64,000 nt of DNA from Janthinobacterium sp. 67 (GTDB taxonomy: Bacteria > Pseudomonadota > Gammaproteobacteria > Burkholderiales > Burkholderiaceae_D): contig NZ_PGES01000001.1 of the NCBI RefSeq assembly GCF_002797895.1, positions 3,596,001 through 3,660,000 on the forward strand, given 5' to 3'. Within the stretch, counting starts at the first letter, position 1, and each line of letters begins with the position of its first letter. The notes below the pieces were generated by a model. It had not been told where the DNA came from and made no database searches. It saw only the letters and a program-made list of their open reading frames with translations. Positions 26,926-36,600 of this stretch are shown in pieces. Both the position numbers and the translations under genes were made by a program.

Positions 26926-27588
26926 ATGAACACCGACCTGTCCGACCTCCTCCGCTTCTTGCAAAACCTGATCCGCCTGGGCACCATCGCCGAGGTCAAA
27001 GGGGCCAAGGCGCGTGTCCGGCTCGGCCCTAACCTCACCACCGAATGGCTGAAATGGGCCACCCCACGCGCCGGCAGCACGCGCACCTGGTCGGCGCCGA
27101 CTGTCGGCGAACAGGTGATCGTCTTTTCCCCTGGCGGCGACCTGACGCGCGGCATCATCGTGCCCGCGCTGTATTCCCAGGAATTTGACGCACCAGAAAC
27201 CAGCGATACCATCCACACCACGCATTACCCTGACGGCGCCGTGGTGCAGTACGACCATGCGGCCCATGCCCTGACGGCCACCCTGCCCGGCGGCACCGCT
27301 ACCATCACCGCCGACAAGGTGACGTCGAACGCACCCAGCACCATTTGCACGGGCGACCTGACCGTCATGAAAAACCTGATCGTCAAGCAGTCCACCACCG
27401 TGGAAGGCGCCACTACCCTGAACGGCGGCGTGAATGCCAGGGCCGGCGCCGCTGGCGGCGTGGCCATGGCCGTGCAAGGTTCCATCAAGGCGACCGACGA
27501 CGTGCTGGCCGGTGCCATCAGCCTGGCCAAGCATCCGCACGGTGGCGTCAAGGCCGGCGGCGACCAGTCGGGCGGGCCACAAGCATGA
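26926..27588 (+). CDS. V: Baseplate assembly protein / spike (gpV-like)
   Basis: A 220-residue protein of the P2 gpV family forming the membrane-piercing spike. The N-terminal OB-fold region is NTDLSDLLRFLQNLIRLGTIAEV with PTVGEQVIVFSPGGDLTRGIIV. A C-terminal beta-repeat region rich in T, V and G follows, with the closing AKHPHGGVKAGGDQSG apex-like segment. The ATG at 26926 gives the typical start; GTG 26890 and ATG 26917 are also in frame. The cargo gene lies immediately upstream. Confidence 0.94.
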   Translation: MNTDLSDLLRFLQNLIRLGTIAEVKGAKARVRLGPNLTTEWLKWATPRAGSTRTWSAPTVGEQVIVFSPGGDLTRGIIVPALYSQEFDAPETSDTIHTTHYPDGAVVQYDHAAHALTATLPGGTATITADKVTSNAPSTICTGDLTVMKNLIVKQSTTVEGATTLNGGVNARAGAAGGVAMAVQGSIKATDDVLAGAISLAKHPHGGVKAGGDQSGGPQA

Positions 27589-27929
27589 TGGGCATGCACG
27601 CCGCCACCGGGCGCAGCCTGACGGGCCTGGATCACCTGCGCCAGTCCGTGGCCGACATTCTCACCACGCCCATGGGTTCGCGCATCCGGCGCCGCCGCTA
27701 TGGCTCCGAAGTGCCAGAGCTGATCGACCAGCCCCTGAACAGCGCCACGCAGTTGCGCATCTACGCGGCCACCGCCTTTGCCCTGCGCCGCTGGGAGCCG
27801 CGTTTGCAGCTCGCCAGCGTGCAGCTCACGCGCGACACGGACGGCGCCATCACCCTGCTGCTCGATGGCACGGCGAATGGCCAGGGCATCACCCTGGCCG
27901 TGCCCGTCAAGCAAGGCGGCAGCATATGA
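27585..27929 (+). CDS. W: Baseplate wedge protein (gpW-like)
   Basis: A 114-residue P2 gpW-family baseplate protein (related to T4 gp25). Key segments are LDHLRQSVADILTTPMGSRIRRRRYGSEVPELIDQPLN (split), typical of the fold. Starts at the ATG overlapping the V stop and overlaps the J start by ATGA. Length and order are those of P2. Confidence 0.95.
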   Translation: MMGMHAATGRSLTGLDHLRQSVADILTTPMGSRIRRRRYGSEVPELIDQPLNSATQLRIYAATAFALRRWEPRLQLASVQLTRDTDGAITLLLDGTANGQGITLAVPVKQGGSI

Positions 27930-28837
27930 GCACGCCCATCGACCTGACCCAATTGCCCGCGCCCAGCGTGGTAGAAGTACTCGACTTCGAAGCCATCCTG
28001 GCTGGCCGCAAGACGCATCTGGTCAGCCTGCTGCCGGAAGCCGAGCGCGCCGCCGTCACGGCCCTGTTGGCCCTGGAATCGGAACCGGCCACCAAGCTGC
28101 TGGAAGAGAACAGCTATCAGGAAACCATCCTGCGTAACCGCGTCAACGATGCCGGCAAGGCCGTCATGCTGGCATTTGCCCTCGACGGCGACCTGGACCA
28201 GCTGGGCGCCAACGTCAACGTGGCGCGCCTGGTCATCACGCCGGCCAATCCCAACGCCATGCCGCCCGTGACCGCTGTCATGGAAGACAACGACGCCTAC
28301 CGTCTGCGCATCCAGGAAGCGCCGGACGGCCTGTCCGTGGCCGGCCCGAAAGCCTCGTATGAATTTCACGCCCGCAGCAGCGATGGCCGCGTCAAGGACG
28401 CCAGTGCCACCAGCCCGGCGCCGGCGCACGTCACCGTCACGGTGCTGGCCAACAACGCCACCGGCATTGCCGACGCCGCGCTCTTGGCCATCGTGGCGCG
28501 TGCGCTCAACGCCGAGGAAGTGCGCCCCCTGGGCGACCGCCTGGTGGTACAGGCCGCACAGGTCATCGACTACCAGATCGAGGCCACCTTGTTTATCGGC
28601 GTCGGCCCGGAAGTGCCGATTCTGCTGGATGCCGCGCGCGCCAACGCCGCGCGCGTGTCGCAGCCGCGCCGCCCGCTGGGTCACAGCATTTATCGTTCCG
28701 CCTGCAGCGCCGCCGTGCACGTCGAGGGCGTGCGCAAGGTCGTCTTGACCAGCCCGGCGGCGGATATCGAACTGGACGCCACCCAGGCCGCGCGATGCAT
28801 CGGCATCAACTTGAACGTGGTGGTGCTCGATGAATAG
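27926..28837 (+). CDS. J: Baseplate assembly protein (gpJ-like)
   Basis: A 303-residue P2 gpJ-family baseplate wedge protein. It carries ESEPATKLLEENSYQETILRNRVNDA near the N-terminus, YRLRIQEAPDGLSVAGPKASYEFHA in the middle and IYRSACSAAVHVEGV near the end. It begins at ATGA overlapping W and overlaps I by 8 bp. Normal length. Confidence 0.96.
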   Translation: MSTPIDLTQLPAPSVVEVLDFEAILAGRKTHLVSLLPEAERAAVTALLALESEPATKLLEENSYQETILRNRVNDAGKAVMLAFALDGDLDQLGANVNVARLVITPANPNAMPPVTAVMEDNDAYRLRIQEAPDGLSVAGPKASYEFHARSSDGRVKDASATSPAPAHVTVTVLANNATGIADAALLAIVARALNAEEVRPLGDRLVVQAAQVIDYQIEATLFIGVGPEVPILLDAARANAARVSQPRRPLGHSIYRSACSAAVHVEGVRKVVLTSPAADIELDATQAARCIGINLNVVVLDE

Positions 28838-29450
28838 CATCGTGCCCACCCTGCCGCCCAACACCACGGCGCTCGAGCGCGCCATTGCCGTGGCCTGCGC
28901 CGAGCTGGTCAACGTGCCCGTGCCGCTGCGCGACCTGTGGAACGCCGACCGCTGCCCGGTCAATCTGCTGCCGTTCCTGGCCTGGGCCTGTTCCGTCGAT
29001 CGATGGGACGACGCCTGGCCCGAGTCGATCAAGCGCGGCACGATCAAGGCGTCCTATTTCATCCACAAGCACAAGGGCACGATTGCCGCCGTGCGCCGCG
29101 TGGTCGAGTCGCTGGGCTATCTGATCCGCATCACCGAATGGTGGCAGACCACGCCACCGGGCACGCCGGGCACATTCCGCCTCGACGTGGGCGTGCTCGA
29201 CACGGGCATCACGGACGCCATGTTTCAGGAAATGGAACGCCTGATCGCCGACGCCAAGCCCGTCAGCCGGCATTTGACGGGCCTGGCACTGTATCTGGAA
29301 AGCCGTGGCCAGGCACAGATCGGCCTGGCCACCTACCACGGCGATGCGATGACGGTTTATCCGTGGATCGCCGAAGAAATCGAAGTGCGCGGCACGCTGT
29401 TGCAAGCCGGCGCATCCCATACCATTGACACGATGACCATCTATCCATGA
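28830..29450 (+). CDS. I: Tail protein I (gpI-like)
   Basis: A 206-residue P2 gpI-family baseplate protein. It contains LPPNTTALERAIAVACAE, FLAWACSVDRWDDAWPES, and IKASYFIHKHKGTIAAVRRVVE, the usual block order. It overlaps J at its start and H at its end, typical of this operon. Length normal. Confidence 0.95.
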   Translation: MNSIVPTLPPNTTALERAIAVACAELVNVPVPLRDLWNADRCPVNLLPFLAWACSVDRWDDAWPESIKRGTIKASYFIHKHKGTIAAVRRVVESLGYLIRITEWWQTTPPGTPGTFRLDVGVLDTGITDAMFQEMERLIADAKPVSRHLTGLALYLESRGQAQIGLATYHGDAMTVYPWIAEEIEVRGTLLQAGASHTIDTMTIYP

Positions 29451-30934
29451 GCACATACTTTGCCGTTCTGACGCAGGTGGGCGAGGCCAAGCTGGCCAAC
29501 GCCATCGCCCTGGGCCAAACCCTGAAACTGAAAAAAATGGGCGTGGGCGACGGTAACGGCGCCTTGCCGATTCCTGACCGCATGCAAAAGGCGCTGGTGC
29601 GCGAAGTGCGCCGGGCCGACCTGAACCAGTTGGCCATCGACCCGGCCAACGCCAGCCAGATCATCGTCGAGCAAGTCTTGCCCGAGAACGTGGGCGGCTG
29701 GTGGATACGCGAAATCGGTATCTACGACGAGGCGGGCGACCTGTGCGCGGTGGCCAACTGCCCGCCCAGCTACAAGCCTGTCATGGCCGAAGGCAGCGCG
29801 CGCACGCAAGTGGTGCGCGTGGTGCTGATCGTCGCCAGCACGGCCGCCATCGAGCTGAAAATCGACCCGGCCGTCATTCTGGCCACCCGCAAGTACGCGG
29901 ACGATCAAATTATCGAGGTGCGCGCCTATGCCGACACGCTGCTGGCGCAGCACCTGGCCGCCCCTGACCCGCACCCGCAATACAAGCCGAAAGAGCTGAT
30001 CCTCCTGAATAAATCCGTGGCTGGCAAGGTGGACGTGGTGCTCACCGACGCCGAAGCGCAGGCCGATGTGCTCACCTTCACGGGGCTGCTGACGGGGAGC
30101 GTCAACGTCATCGTGCCGCCAACGGCGCGCAGCTGGACGGTGCGCAACAAAACCACGGGTGCGTTTGCCCTGGCGATGAAGACGGCCACAGCGGCGGGCG
30201 TCGCATTGCTGAAAGACCGTGAACGCCTGCTGTACTGCGACGGCAGCGCGGTGCTCTCCGGCACGGCCGATGTCGGTGCCGCCTGTGGCGAGACCGCCGC
30301 GCCATTCGACATCTCCTTGCGCCTGGCCACCATGGAAAGCCTGCAGAAGCGCGGCATGCAGCACGGCGAAATGGTGGCCGTGTCGGCCAACCGCATGTTG
30401 CTCGCCAGCGATATCGGCAAGGTACTCTGGTTCAGTGGCGACTACAGCGTTACCCTGCCAGCGCCCAGTGCGCTGGGCCTGCCAACCGGCGCGGCGGTGA
30501 CGTTCTATTGCACTGGTGGAACGGGTAAAGCCATTGCCGGCGCGCAGGCGTCCTTCATCACGCGCACCTCCCCCGTCATCTTTCACGTCGGCGACTTCCT
30601 GACCTTCGTGGCGGTCACGGCCACGCAGTGGGCGCCCATGGGCACGGCGCAGCAAGGCGACACGCTGCAATTTTCCTCGTCGATGACGCCCTACGGCCAC
30701 AAACGCCTGCCCGGCGACTTCCTCATGCAATGGACGAGCGTTGCCCTGCAGGCCAACGTGCCAAGCAAAGTGAGCTGGACCATCGCTTTCCCGACCGCAC
30801 TGGTCGGCGTGTGGACGGCAGCCAACAACAGCGGCGTGGCCAGCCCACCGGCCACCTACCTGGAAAACAACAACGACGTCACGCTGATTTGCGCGTATAG
30901 CGGCAACGTGCGCGTTTTCGCCATTGGACACTGA
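29447..30934 (+). CDS. H: Tail fibre protein (gpH-like)
   Basis: A 495-residue tail fibre. The N-terminal attachment domain is strongly conserved (YFAVLTQVGEAKLANAIALG, KMGVGDGNGALP, GGWWIREIGIYDEAGDLCAVAN). A shorter variable middle and a C-terminal region that includes GDFLMQWTS and FPTALVGVWTAANN follow, like other fibre tips. The C-terminal half determines the host range. The protein is shorter than P2 gpH (about 670 residues), which is common in related phages. Confidence 0.92.
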   Translation: MSTYFAVLTQVGEAKLANAIALGQTLKLKKMGVGDGNGALPIPDRMQKALVREVRRADLNQLAIDPANASQIIVEQVLPENVGGWWIREIGIYDEAGDLCAVANCPPSYKPVMAEGSARTQVVRVVLIVASTAAIELKIDPAVILATRKYADDQIIEVRAYADTLLAQHLAAPDPHPQYKPKELILLNKSVAGKVDVVLTDAEAQADVLTFTGLLTGSVNVIVPPTARSWTVRNKTTGAFALAMKTATAAGVALLKDRERLLYCDGSAVLSGTADVGAACGETAAPFDISLRLATMESLQKRGMQHGEMVAVSANRMLLASDIGKVLWFSGDYSVTLPAPSALGLPTGAAVTFYCTGGTGKAIAGAQASFITRTSPVIFHVGDFLTFVAVTATQWAPMGTAQQGDTLQFSSSMTPYGHKRLPGDFLMQWTSVALQANVPSKVSWTIAFPTALVGVWTAANNSGVASPPATYLENNNDVTLICAYSGNVRVFAIGH

Positions 30935-31413
30935 TGATGCATACCCGCTACTCCCCCACTACCGGCAACTTTTATCCCTTTGACCTGGCGTATCCGAATG
31001 GCTTACCGGCTGACGTGATCGAGGTCAGCCAGGAAGACTTCGCCGCCGTGCTGCAGCGCCCGCCAGGCCACAGCTTTGCCTTCCTTGACGGCGAGCTGGC
31101 CATCAGCGCGCCGGAGCCGGAACCGTATGCCCAGGTGGCGCAAGCGTACCTGGACAGCGTGCGCACCAAGCGCGACCAGATCCTCAACCGCTTGAGCGGC
31201 ATCGGCTTTGCCGCCGTCGAGGAGGCCGACCAGCGCACCGTGCAGGCCGTGCTGGTGACGCGGCAAGCTTTGCTCGATATCACCGAGGTGCCGGCCGTGC
31301 TGGCGGCGACGCATGCGGACGCGCTAAAACAGGCCGTCAATGCCGCTTATCAGCACATCGTCGCCCAGGCGCCCGCCGCGCTGCTGGGCGTCTTCCCGCC
31401 AGGCGAACTGTAA
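30934..31413 (+). CDS. Tail fibre assembly protein (gpG position)
   Basis: A 159-residue protein in the G position immediately after the tail fibre, overlapping its stop by one base (TGATG). The N-terminus looks like a fibre-assembly chaperone (RYSPTTGNFYPFDL) and the C-terminus has an acidic helical region. Sequence divergence from the classical gpG is considerable, as is common for chaperones matching a specific fibre tip. Called mainly from position and the N-terminal segment. Confidence 0.7.
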   Translation: MMHTRYSPTTGNFYPFDLAYPNGLPADVIEVSQEDFAAVLQRPPGHSFAFLDGELAISAPEPEPYAQVAQAYLDSVRTKRDQILNRLSGIGFAAVEEADQRTVQAVLVTRQALLDITEVPAVLAATHADALKQAVNAAYQHIVAQAPAALLGVFPPGEL

Positions 31414-31455
31414 GACCGACCATCCCACAACCGCATTACCGAAGGAGAACAGAGT

Positions 31456-32631
31456 ATGGCCACCGACTACCACCATGGCGTGCGCGTCATTGAAATCAAC
31501 GAGGGTTCGCGCCCGATCCGCACCGTGTCCACCGCCGTGCTGGGCCTGATCGCCACGGCCGACGATGCCGACCCGGCGGCCTTCCCGCTCGACACGCCCG
31601 TGCTCGTTACCAACGTGCTGGCCGCCATGGGCAAGGCCGGCAAGACAGGCACCTTGTACCGCAGCCTGCAGGCCATCGCCGCGCAAACCAAACCCTTGAC
31701 GGTCGTGGTGCGCGTGGCCGAAGGCGAGACGGAAGCGGAAACCACCAGCAATGCCGTGGGCGGCGTCTCGCCGGACGGCAAGTACCTGGGCGCCCAGGCG
31801 CTGCTGGCCGCGCAAAGTAAACTCGGCGTGAAACCGCGCATCCTGGGCGCGCCGGGCCTCGATACCCAGGCCGTGACAAACGCCTTGGCCAGCGTGGCGC
31901 AGCGGCTGCGCGGCTTCGTGTATGCGTCGGCCTACGGCTGCGCCACCGTCACGGCGGCCACCACCTATCGCGGCCAGTTCGGCCAGCGCGAGGTCATGAT
32001 CATCTGGCCCGATTTTGTCGACTGGAACACCGCCATCGACGAGGAAGCCAGCATTTCCGCCGTCGCCTACGCCATGGGCCTGCGCGCCAAGATCGACGAG
32101 GAAGCGGGCTGGCACAAAACCCTGTCCAACGTGGTCATCAACGGCCCCACCGGCATCAGCAAGGATGTCTTTTTCGACCTGCAAGACCCGGCCACCGACT
32201 CGGGCGTGCTCAACGCCAAGGAAGTGACTACCCTGATCAACATGGGCGGCTACCGCTTCTGGGGTTCGCGCACCTGCGAGGCGCCGGGCGGCTTCTTCTA
32301 TTTCGAGAGCTACACGCGCACGGCCCAGGTACTGGCCGACACCATCGCCGAGGCGCACTTCGCCTATGTCGACCTGCCCTTGCATCCGTCCCTGGTGCGC
32401 GACCTGCTGGAAAGCATCAACGCCAAGTTCCGCGACCTGAAATTGCAGGGCTACATCATCGACGGCCATGCCTGGTATGACGAGCAATACAACGACAAGA
32501 CGGCGCTGAAAGACGGCAAGCTGGCCATCGATTACGACTACACGCCCGTGCCGCCGCTGGAAAACCTGAAATTCCAGCAGCGCATCACCGACCGCTACCT
32601 GGCCGACTTCGCCTCGCGCATCGCCGCGTAA
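31456..32631 (+). CDS. FI: Tail sheath protein (gpFI-like)
   Basis: The 391-residue contractile sheath protein. Typical segments are TDYHHGVRVIEINEGSRPIRTVSTAVLG (split) at the N-terminus, FVYASAYGCATVTAATTYRGQ in the middle and RFWGSRTCEAPGG near the C-terminus. GAAGGAGA is the ribosome-binding site before the ATG. It defines the phage as myovirus type. Length normal (about 390). Confidence 0.97.
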   Translation: MATDYHHGVRVIEINEGSRPIRTVSTAVLGLIATADDADPAAFPLDTPVLVTNVLAAMGKAGKTGTLYRSLQAIAAQTKPLTVVVRVAEGETEAETTSNAVGGVSPDGKYLGAQALLAAQSKLGVKPRILGAPGLDTQAVTNALASVAQRLRGFVYASAYGCATVTAATTYRGQFGQREVMIIWPDFVDWNTAIDEEASISAVAYAMGLRAKIDEEAGWHKTLSNVVINGPTGISKDVFFDLQDPATDSGVLNAKEVTTLINMGGYRFWGSRTCEAPGGFFYFESYTRTAQVLADTIAEAHFAYVDLPLHPSLVRDLLESINAKFRDLKLQGYIIDGHAWYDEQYNDKTALKDGKLAIDYDYTPVPPLENLKFQQRITDRYLADFASRIAA

Positions 32632-32689
32632 CCGTCCAATCACCACCCTGCCCGCGCCTGCACGGGCGCACTGAACTACTGGAGAAATT

Positions 32690-33199
32690 ATGGGCCTGCC
32701 CCGCAAACTGAAAAATTTTAACTTGTTCCAGAACGGCGTCTCCTTCATGGGCATGGTGCCGGAAGTCACCTTGCCCAAACTGAGCCGCAAGATGGAAGAG
32801 TACCGCGCCGGCGGCATGAGCGGCCCCGTGTCCGTGGACTTCGGCAACGAGGCGCTGTCGCTGGAATGGAGCGGCGGTGGCCTGATCGCCGAAGCCCTGA
32901 AACAGTACGGCGCCCACACGCACGGCGCCGTGCAACTGCGCTTTGCCGGCGCCTACCAGGAAGACGACGATGGCACGGTCGCCGCCGTCGAGGTCGTCGT
33001 GCGTGGCCGTTACAAGGAAATCGATATGGGCGGCGCCAAGATGGGCGACGACACCACCCACAAGTACACCATGGCCTGCAGCTATTACAAGCTGATGATC
33101 GACGGCACCACGGTCATCGAACTGGACTTCATGAGCGGCACCGAGAACTTCGGCGGCGGCGACACCAACGCGGCCATCCGCAAGGCCATCGGCCTGTAG
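32690..33199 (+). CDS. FII: Tail tube protein (gpFII-like)
   Basis: A 169-residue tube subunit of the contractile tail. Family features are MGLPRKLKNFNLFQNG, ITLPKL-like EVTLPKLSRKMEEYRAGGM and a C-terminal YYKLMIDGTTVIELDFMS. A GGAGAA site precedes the ATG. It follows the sheath as in P2. Confidence 0.97.
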   Translation: MGLPRKLKNFNLFQNGVSFMGMVPEVTLPKLSRKMEEYRAGGMSGPVSVDFGNEALSLEWSGGGLIAEALKQYGAHTHGAVQLRFAGAYQEDDDGTVAAVEVVVRGRYKEIDMGGAKMGDDTTHKYTMACSYYKLMIDGTTVIELDFMSGTENFGGGDTNAAIRKAIGL

Positions 33200-33236
33200 T
33201 CCCCTTTTTTAATCACACCACAACAAGGAAACCACC

Positions 33237-33545
33237 ATGAACAACGATACCCAAAACAGCGCCGTCATCGAACTGGACGACCCGATCAAACGCGGCGACA
33301 CCTTCATCACTTCGCTGACCGTGCGTAAACCCAAGGCGGGCGCCCTGCGCGGCATTTCCCTGATCGAGCTGGCCAACCTGAACGTGTCGGCCCTGCAGAT
33401 TGTGCTGCCGCGCATCACCGAGCCGACCTTGACCGCGCACGACATCGCCAACATGGACCCGGCCGACCTGCTGGCCGTGGGCGCCGAGGTTGCCGGTTTT
33501 TTGGCGAGCAAAGCCGATCGCCTTTCGGTATCCCCGGCGAAATAG
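33237..33545 (+). CDS. E: Tail assembly chaperone gpE-like
   Basis: A 102-residue tail assembly protein of the P2 gpE family, with VIELDDPIKRGDTFITSLTVRKP at the N-terminus. Its frame contains the heptamer TTTTTTG at 33497-33503, in the correct phase for a -1 slip that bypasses the stop at 33543-33545 and continues into the E' frame. The normal product and the fusion would both be made from one start, acting as tail-length chaperones with the tape measure. Confidence 0.94.
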   Translation: MNNDTQNSAVIELDDPIKRGDTFITSLTVRKPKAGALRGISLIELANLNVSALQIVLPRITEPTLTAHDIANMDPADLLAVGAEVAGFLASKADRLSVSPAK

Positions 33546-33667
33546 AAGACGCCATGGCCGACATTGCCGGCGTCTTCCACTGGACGCCGGCGGCGATGGA
33601 CGATTTTACGATTGATGAACTGATGGCCTGGCGCGAACGCGCCCGGCAACGAAGCGGAGCGGAATAG
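33237..33667 (+). CDS. E+E': gpE+E' fusion made by -1 ribosomal frameshift
   Basis: Reading shifts at TTTTTTG (33497-33503). After the shift no stop occurs until 33665-33667, giving about 143 residues. The shifted part runs GEQSRSPFGIPGEIEDAMA into the GpE-family tail domain DIAGVFHWTPAAMDDFTIDEL. P2 is known to make such a fusion, and the site, phase and downstream domain are all conserved. No translation data are available here, so frequency is unknown. Confidence 0.9.
33497..33503 (+). promoter_or_regulatory. Slippery heptamer TTTTTTG for E+E' frameshift
   Basis: The heptamer reads T TTT TTG in the E frame (codons GGT TTT TTG), which is the P2-type -1 slip sequence. Re-reading from 33503 in the -1 frame opens the E' domain. 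Confidence 0.9.
33554..33667 (+). CDS. E': GpE-family tail protein E' (37 residues, own start possible)
   Basis: A short frame beginning MADIAGVFHWTPAAMDDF and ending RSGAE, matching the P2 GpE-family domain. It has an ATG, but in P2 relatives this domain is made mainly as the frameshifted tail of E. It ends directly before the tape-measure ATG (TAGATG). Listed separately because annotation of the domain alone is common. Confidence 0.8.
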   Translation: MADIAGVFHWTPAAMDDFTIDELMAWRERARQRSGAE

Positions 33668-36600
33668 ATGGCTGGTCGGGATCTGAAATTACAGGTGGTA
33701 TTTGCGGCACTGGACAAGATTACCGGCCCGCTGAAAAAAATCATGGGAGGCTCCAGCGACACGGCCAAGGCATTGAAGGCGACCAGCGACCGCTTGCGCG
33801 AGCTGAACACCCAGCAGAGAAACCTGGGAAAATTCCGCGAACTGCATAGCGGGATCAATGCGACGCGTACCAAGCTGAAAGAAGCGCAAGACAAACTCAA
33901 TGATCTTGCTGCGAAAATGAAGCAGACCACGACGCCCACGCGTGCCCTGACGCGCGAATTTAACGCTGCAGTCAAAGTCACGCAGGCCTTGACGCTGAAA
34001 GGCCGAGAACAGAGCCAGCAATTCCGCGTCCTGCGCACCAGCCTGAAAGACGCAGGCATCGACACGCGCCAGTTGGGCAAGGCGCAGGAATGGCTAAAAA
34101 ACAGTATCCAGTTGACGAACGTTGAACTGGCCTCGCAACAAAAGCGCCTGGCCGCGTCCGCCGCCAAGCAGCAGCGCGTCACCAACGCTACCCAGCATGC
34201 CGACAAGCTGCGCAACAAGGCGGGCAACCTGGCCATGGCCGGCGCTGGCGCGACCGCCACGGGCGCCGTGCTGGGCGCGCCCGTCGTCAAGGGGCTGAAC
34301 GAGGCCAAGCACTATCAAACGGAGGTGGGCAGGGTCAACGCGCTGGGCCTGGGCGACAAGGTATCGGCCGAGGCCGTCGCCTTCGCGCGCAACATGAAAA
34401 CCTACGGCACCAGCCAGCTCGACAATCTGCAGCTCATGCGCGACGGCATGAGTGCTTTTGCCGATGTGCACCACGCGGAAATGGTCGCCCCTACCCTGGC
34501 CAAGATGAAGTTTGCCAATCACGCTTTCTTTGGCGAGGCCGAGGGCGCCGACAATGAACGCAAGTTCATGGACATGCTCAAGGTGATCGAGCTGCGCGGC
34601 GGCCTGGAGAGCAAGGAAAAGTTCGAAGCCCAGGCCAATATCGTGCAGAAAGTGATTACCGCCACAGGCGGGCGCGTCGGGCCGAATGAATGGCTGAACA
34701 TGATCAAGACGGGCGGCCTTGCTGCCAAGGGTTTGAAGGACGATGCGTTTTACTACCAGATGGAACCGCTAGTGCAGGAAATGGGCGGCAACCGCGTCGG
34801 CACTTCCTTGATGAGCGCGTATCAGAACTTGTACCAGGGCCGTACCACGAAACGCTCGGCCAAAAAGCTGGAAGAGTTCGGCCTGATCGGCGACAAAAGC
34901 AAGGTCAAGCACGACAAGGCCGGGCAAATTTCCTTTCTCGATCCTGGTGCGCTGCTAGGTTCCGAGCTGTTCCGCGAAAACCAGTTCGAATGGATGGAAA
35001 AAGTGCTGTTGCCGCAATTGGCCAAGAAGGGCATCACGGAAAAGAAACAAGTGCTCGATGCCATCGGTAGCATCTTTTCCAACCGCACCGCGTCGAACTT
35101 GCATTCGCAAATGTATTTGCAGCGCGTGCAGATCCACAAGAATGAAAAGCTGAACCGTGGCGCGGCGAACATCGATCAGCTGGACAAGCTGGGCCGCAAC
35201 TCGGCCGCCGGCAAGGAACTGGAAGCGCAGTCGAAGCTGGCCAACTTGAAACTGACTATGGGCGAAAAAATCCTGCCGCTGTACGCGCAGGGGCTGGAAA
35301 TGGCGATTACCGCCGTGCAGCGCCTGAACGGCTTCATGGAACGCAACCCGACCGTGGCCAAGGTCATGATTACGGCCTTTGCCGTGCTGGCCGGCCTGCT
35401 GCTAGTGCTCGGCCCGTTGATGCTGGGCATCGCCGCCATGATCGGTCCATATGCCATGCTGCACGTCATGTTCGCCAAGATGGGCGTGACGGGCGGCGTG
35501 CTCACGCCCATCCTGCGCGGCCTGGGCGGCGCCTTCATGTGGGCGGGCCGCGCCGTGCTGTGGCTGGGCCGTGCCCTGACGCTAACCCCGATTGGCATCG
35601 CCATCACGGTCATCGCCGGCGCCGCCTTCCTGATCTACAAATACTGGGAGCCGATCAAGGCTTTCTTTAGCGGCCTGTGGTCAGACGTCAAGGCGGCGTT
35701 TGCCGGCGGCTTCGTCGGCATCAATAACCTGATCGCCAACTGGTCGCCGCTGGGCCTGTTCTATCGCGCCTTCGCGGGCGTGCTGGGCTGGTTCGGTGTT
35801 GCGCTGCCGGCCAGGTTCACCGACTTTGCCGCCGGTATCCGGGGCCGCCTCGCCAAGGGTCTTGCGCCACTGGCTGGTTTCTTTACCGGCATCTGGTCGC
35901 AGATCAAGACCGCGTTTGCCGGCGGCATCGCTGGCGTCAGCGCACTGGTCGCCAACTGGACACCGCTCGCCCTGTTCTATCGCGCCTTCGCGGGCGTGCT
36001 AGGCTGGTTCGGCATCACGCTGCCGGCCACGTTCACCGACTTCGGCGCCAACATCCTGCAGCGCATCACCGCATCATGGCAACCTATCGGCGCCTTCTTC
36101 GCCGATATCTGGTCGCGCCTGCGCACCGTCTGCGCTGGCGGCATGGGCAGCATCACCGCCCTGATTGTCAACTGGTCGCCGGTCGGCGTGTTTTACCAGG
36201 CATTCGCGGGTGTGTTGAACTGGTTCGGCATCAAGCTGCCGGCGCAGTTCACGGAGTTTGGCGCCAACATCCTGCGCGGCCTGGTCAACGGCATCACCGG
36301 CTCGATGGGCGCCGTGAAGGAAGCCATCAGCAATGCCGGTTCCAGCACCATTGCCTGGTTCAAGGAAAAGTTGGGCATCCACAGCCCAAGCCGCGTGTTT
36401 GCCCAGCTCGGCGACTTCACCATGCAGGGCCTGGCAGTGGGCCTGGACCGTAGCGAGGGCGCGCCGATTGCCAAGGTATCGGGCCTGGCGCAGCGCCTGA
36501 CGCAACTGGGCGCCGGCATCGCCATCGGCACGGCCACCGCCCTGCCGGCCAGCGCCTTCGACACGCGGGCACCGCTGGCCCAGGGCGGGTTCGGCGCCGG

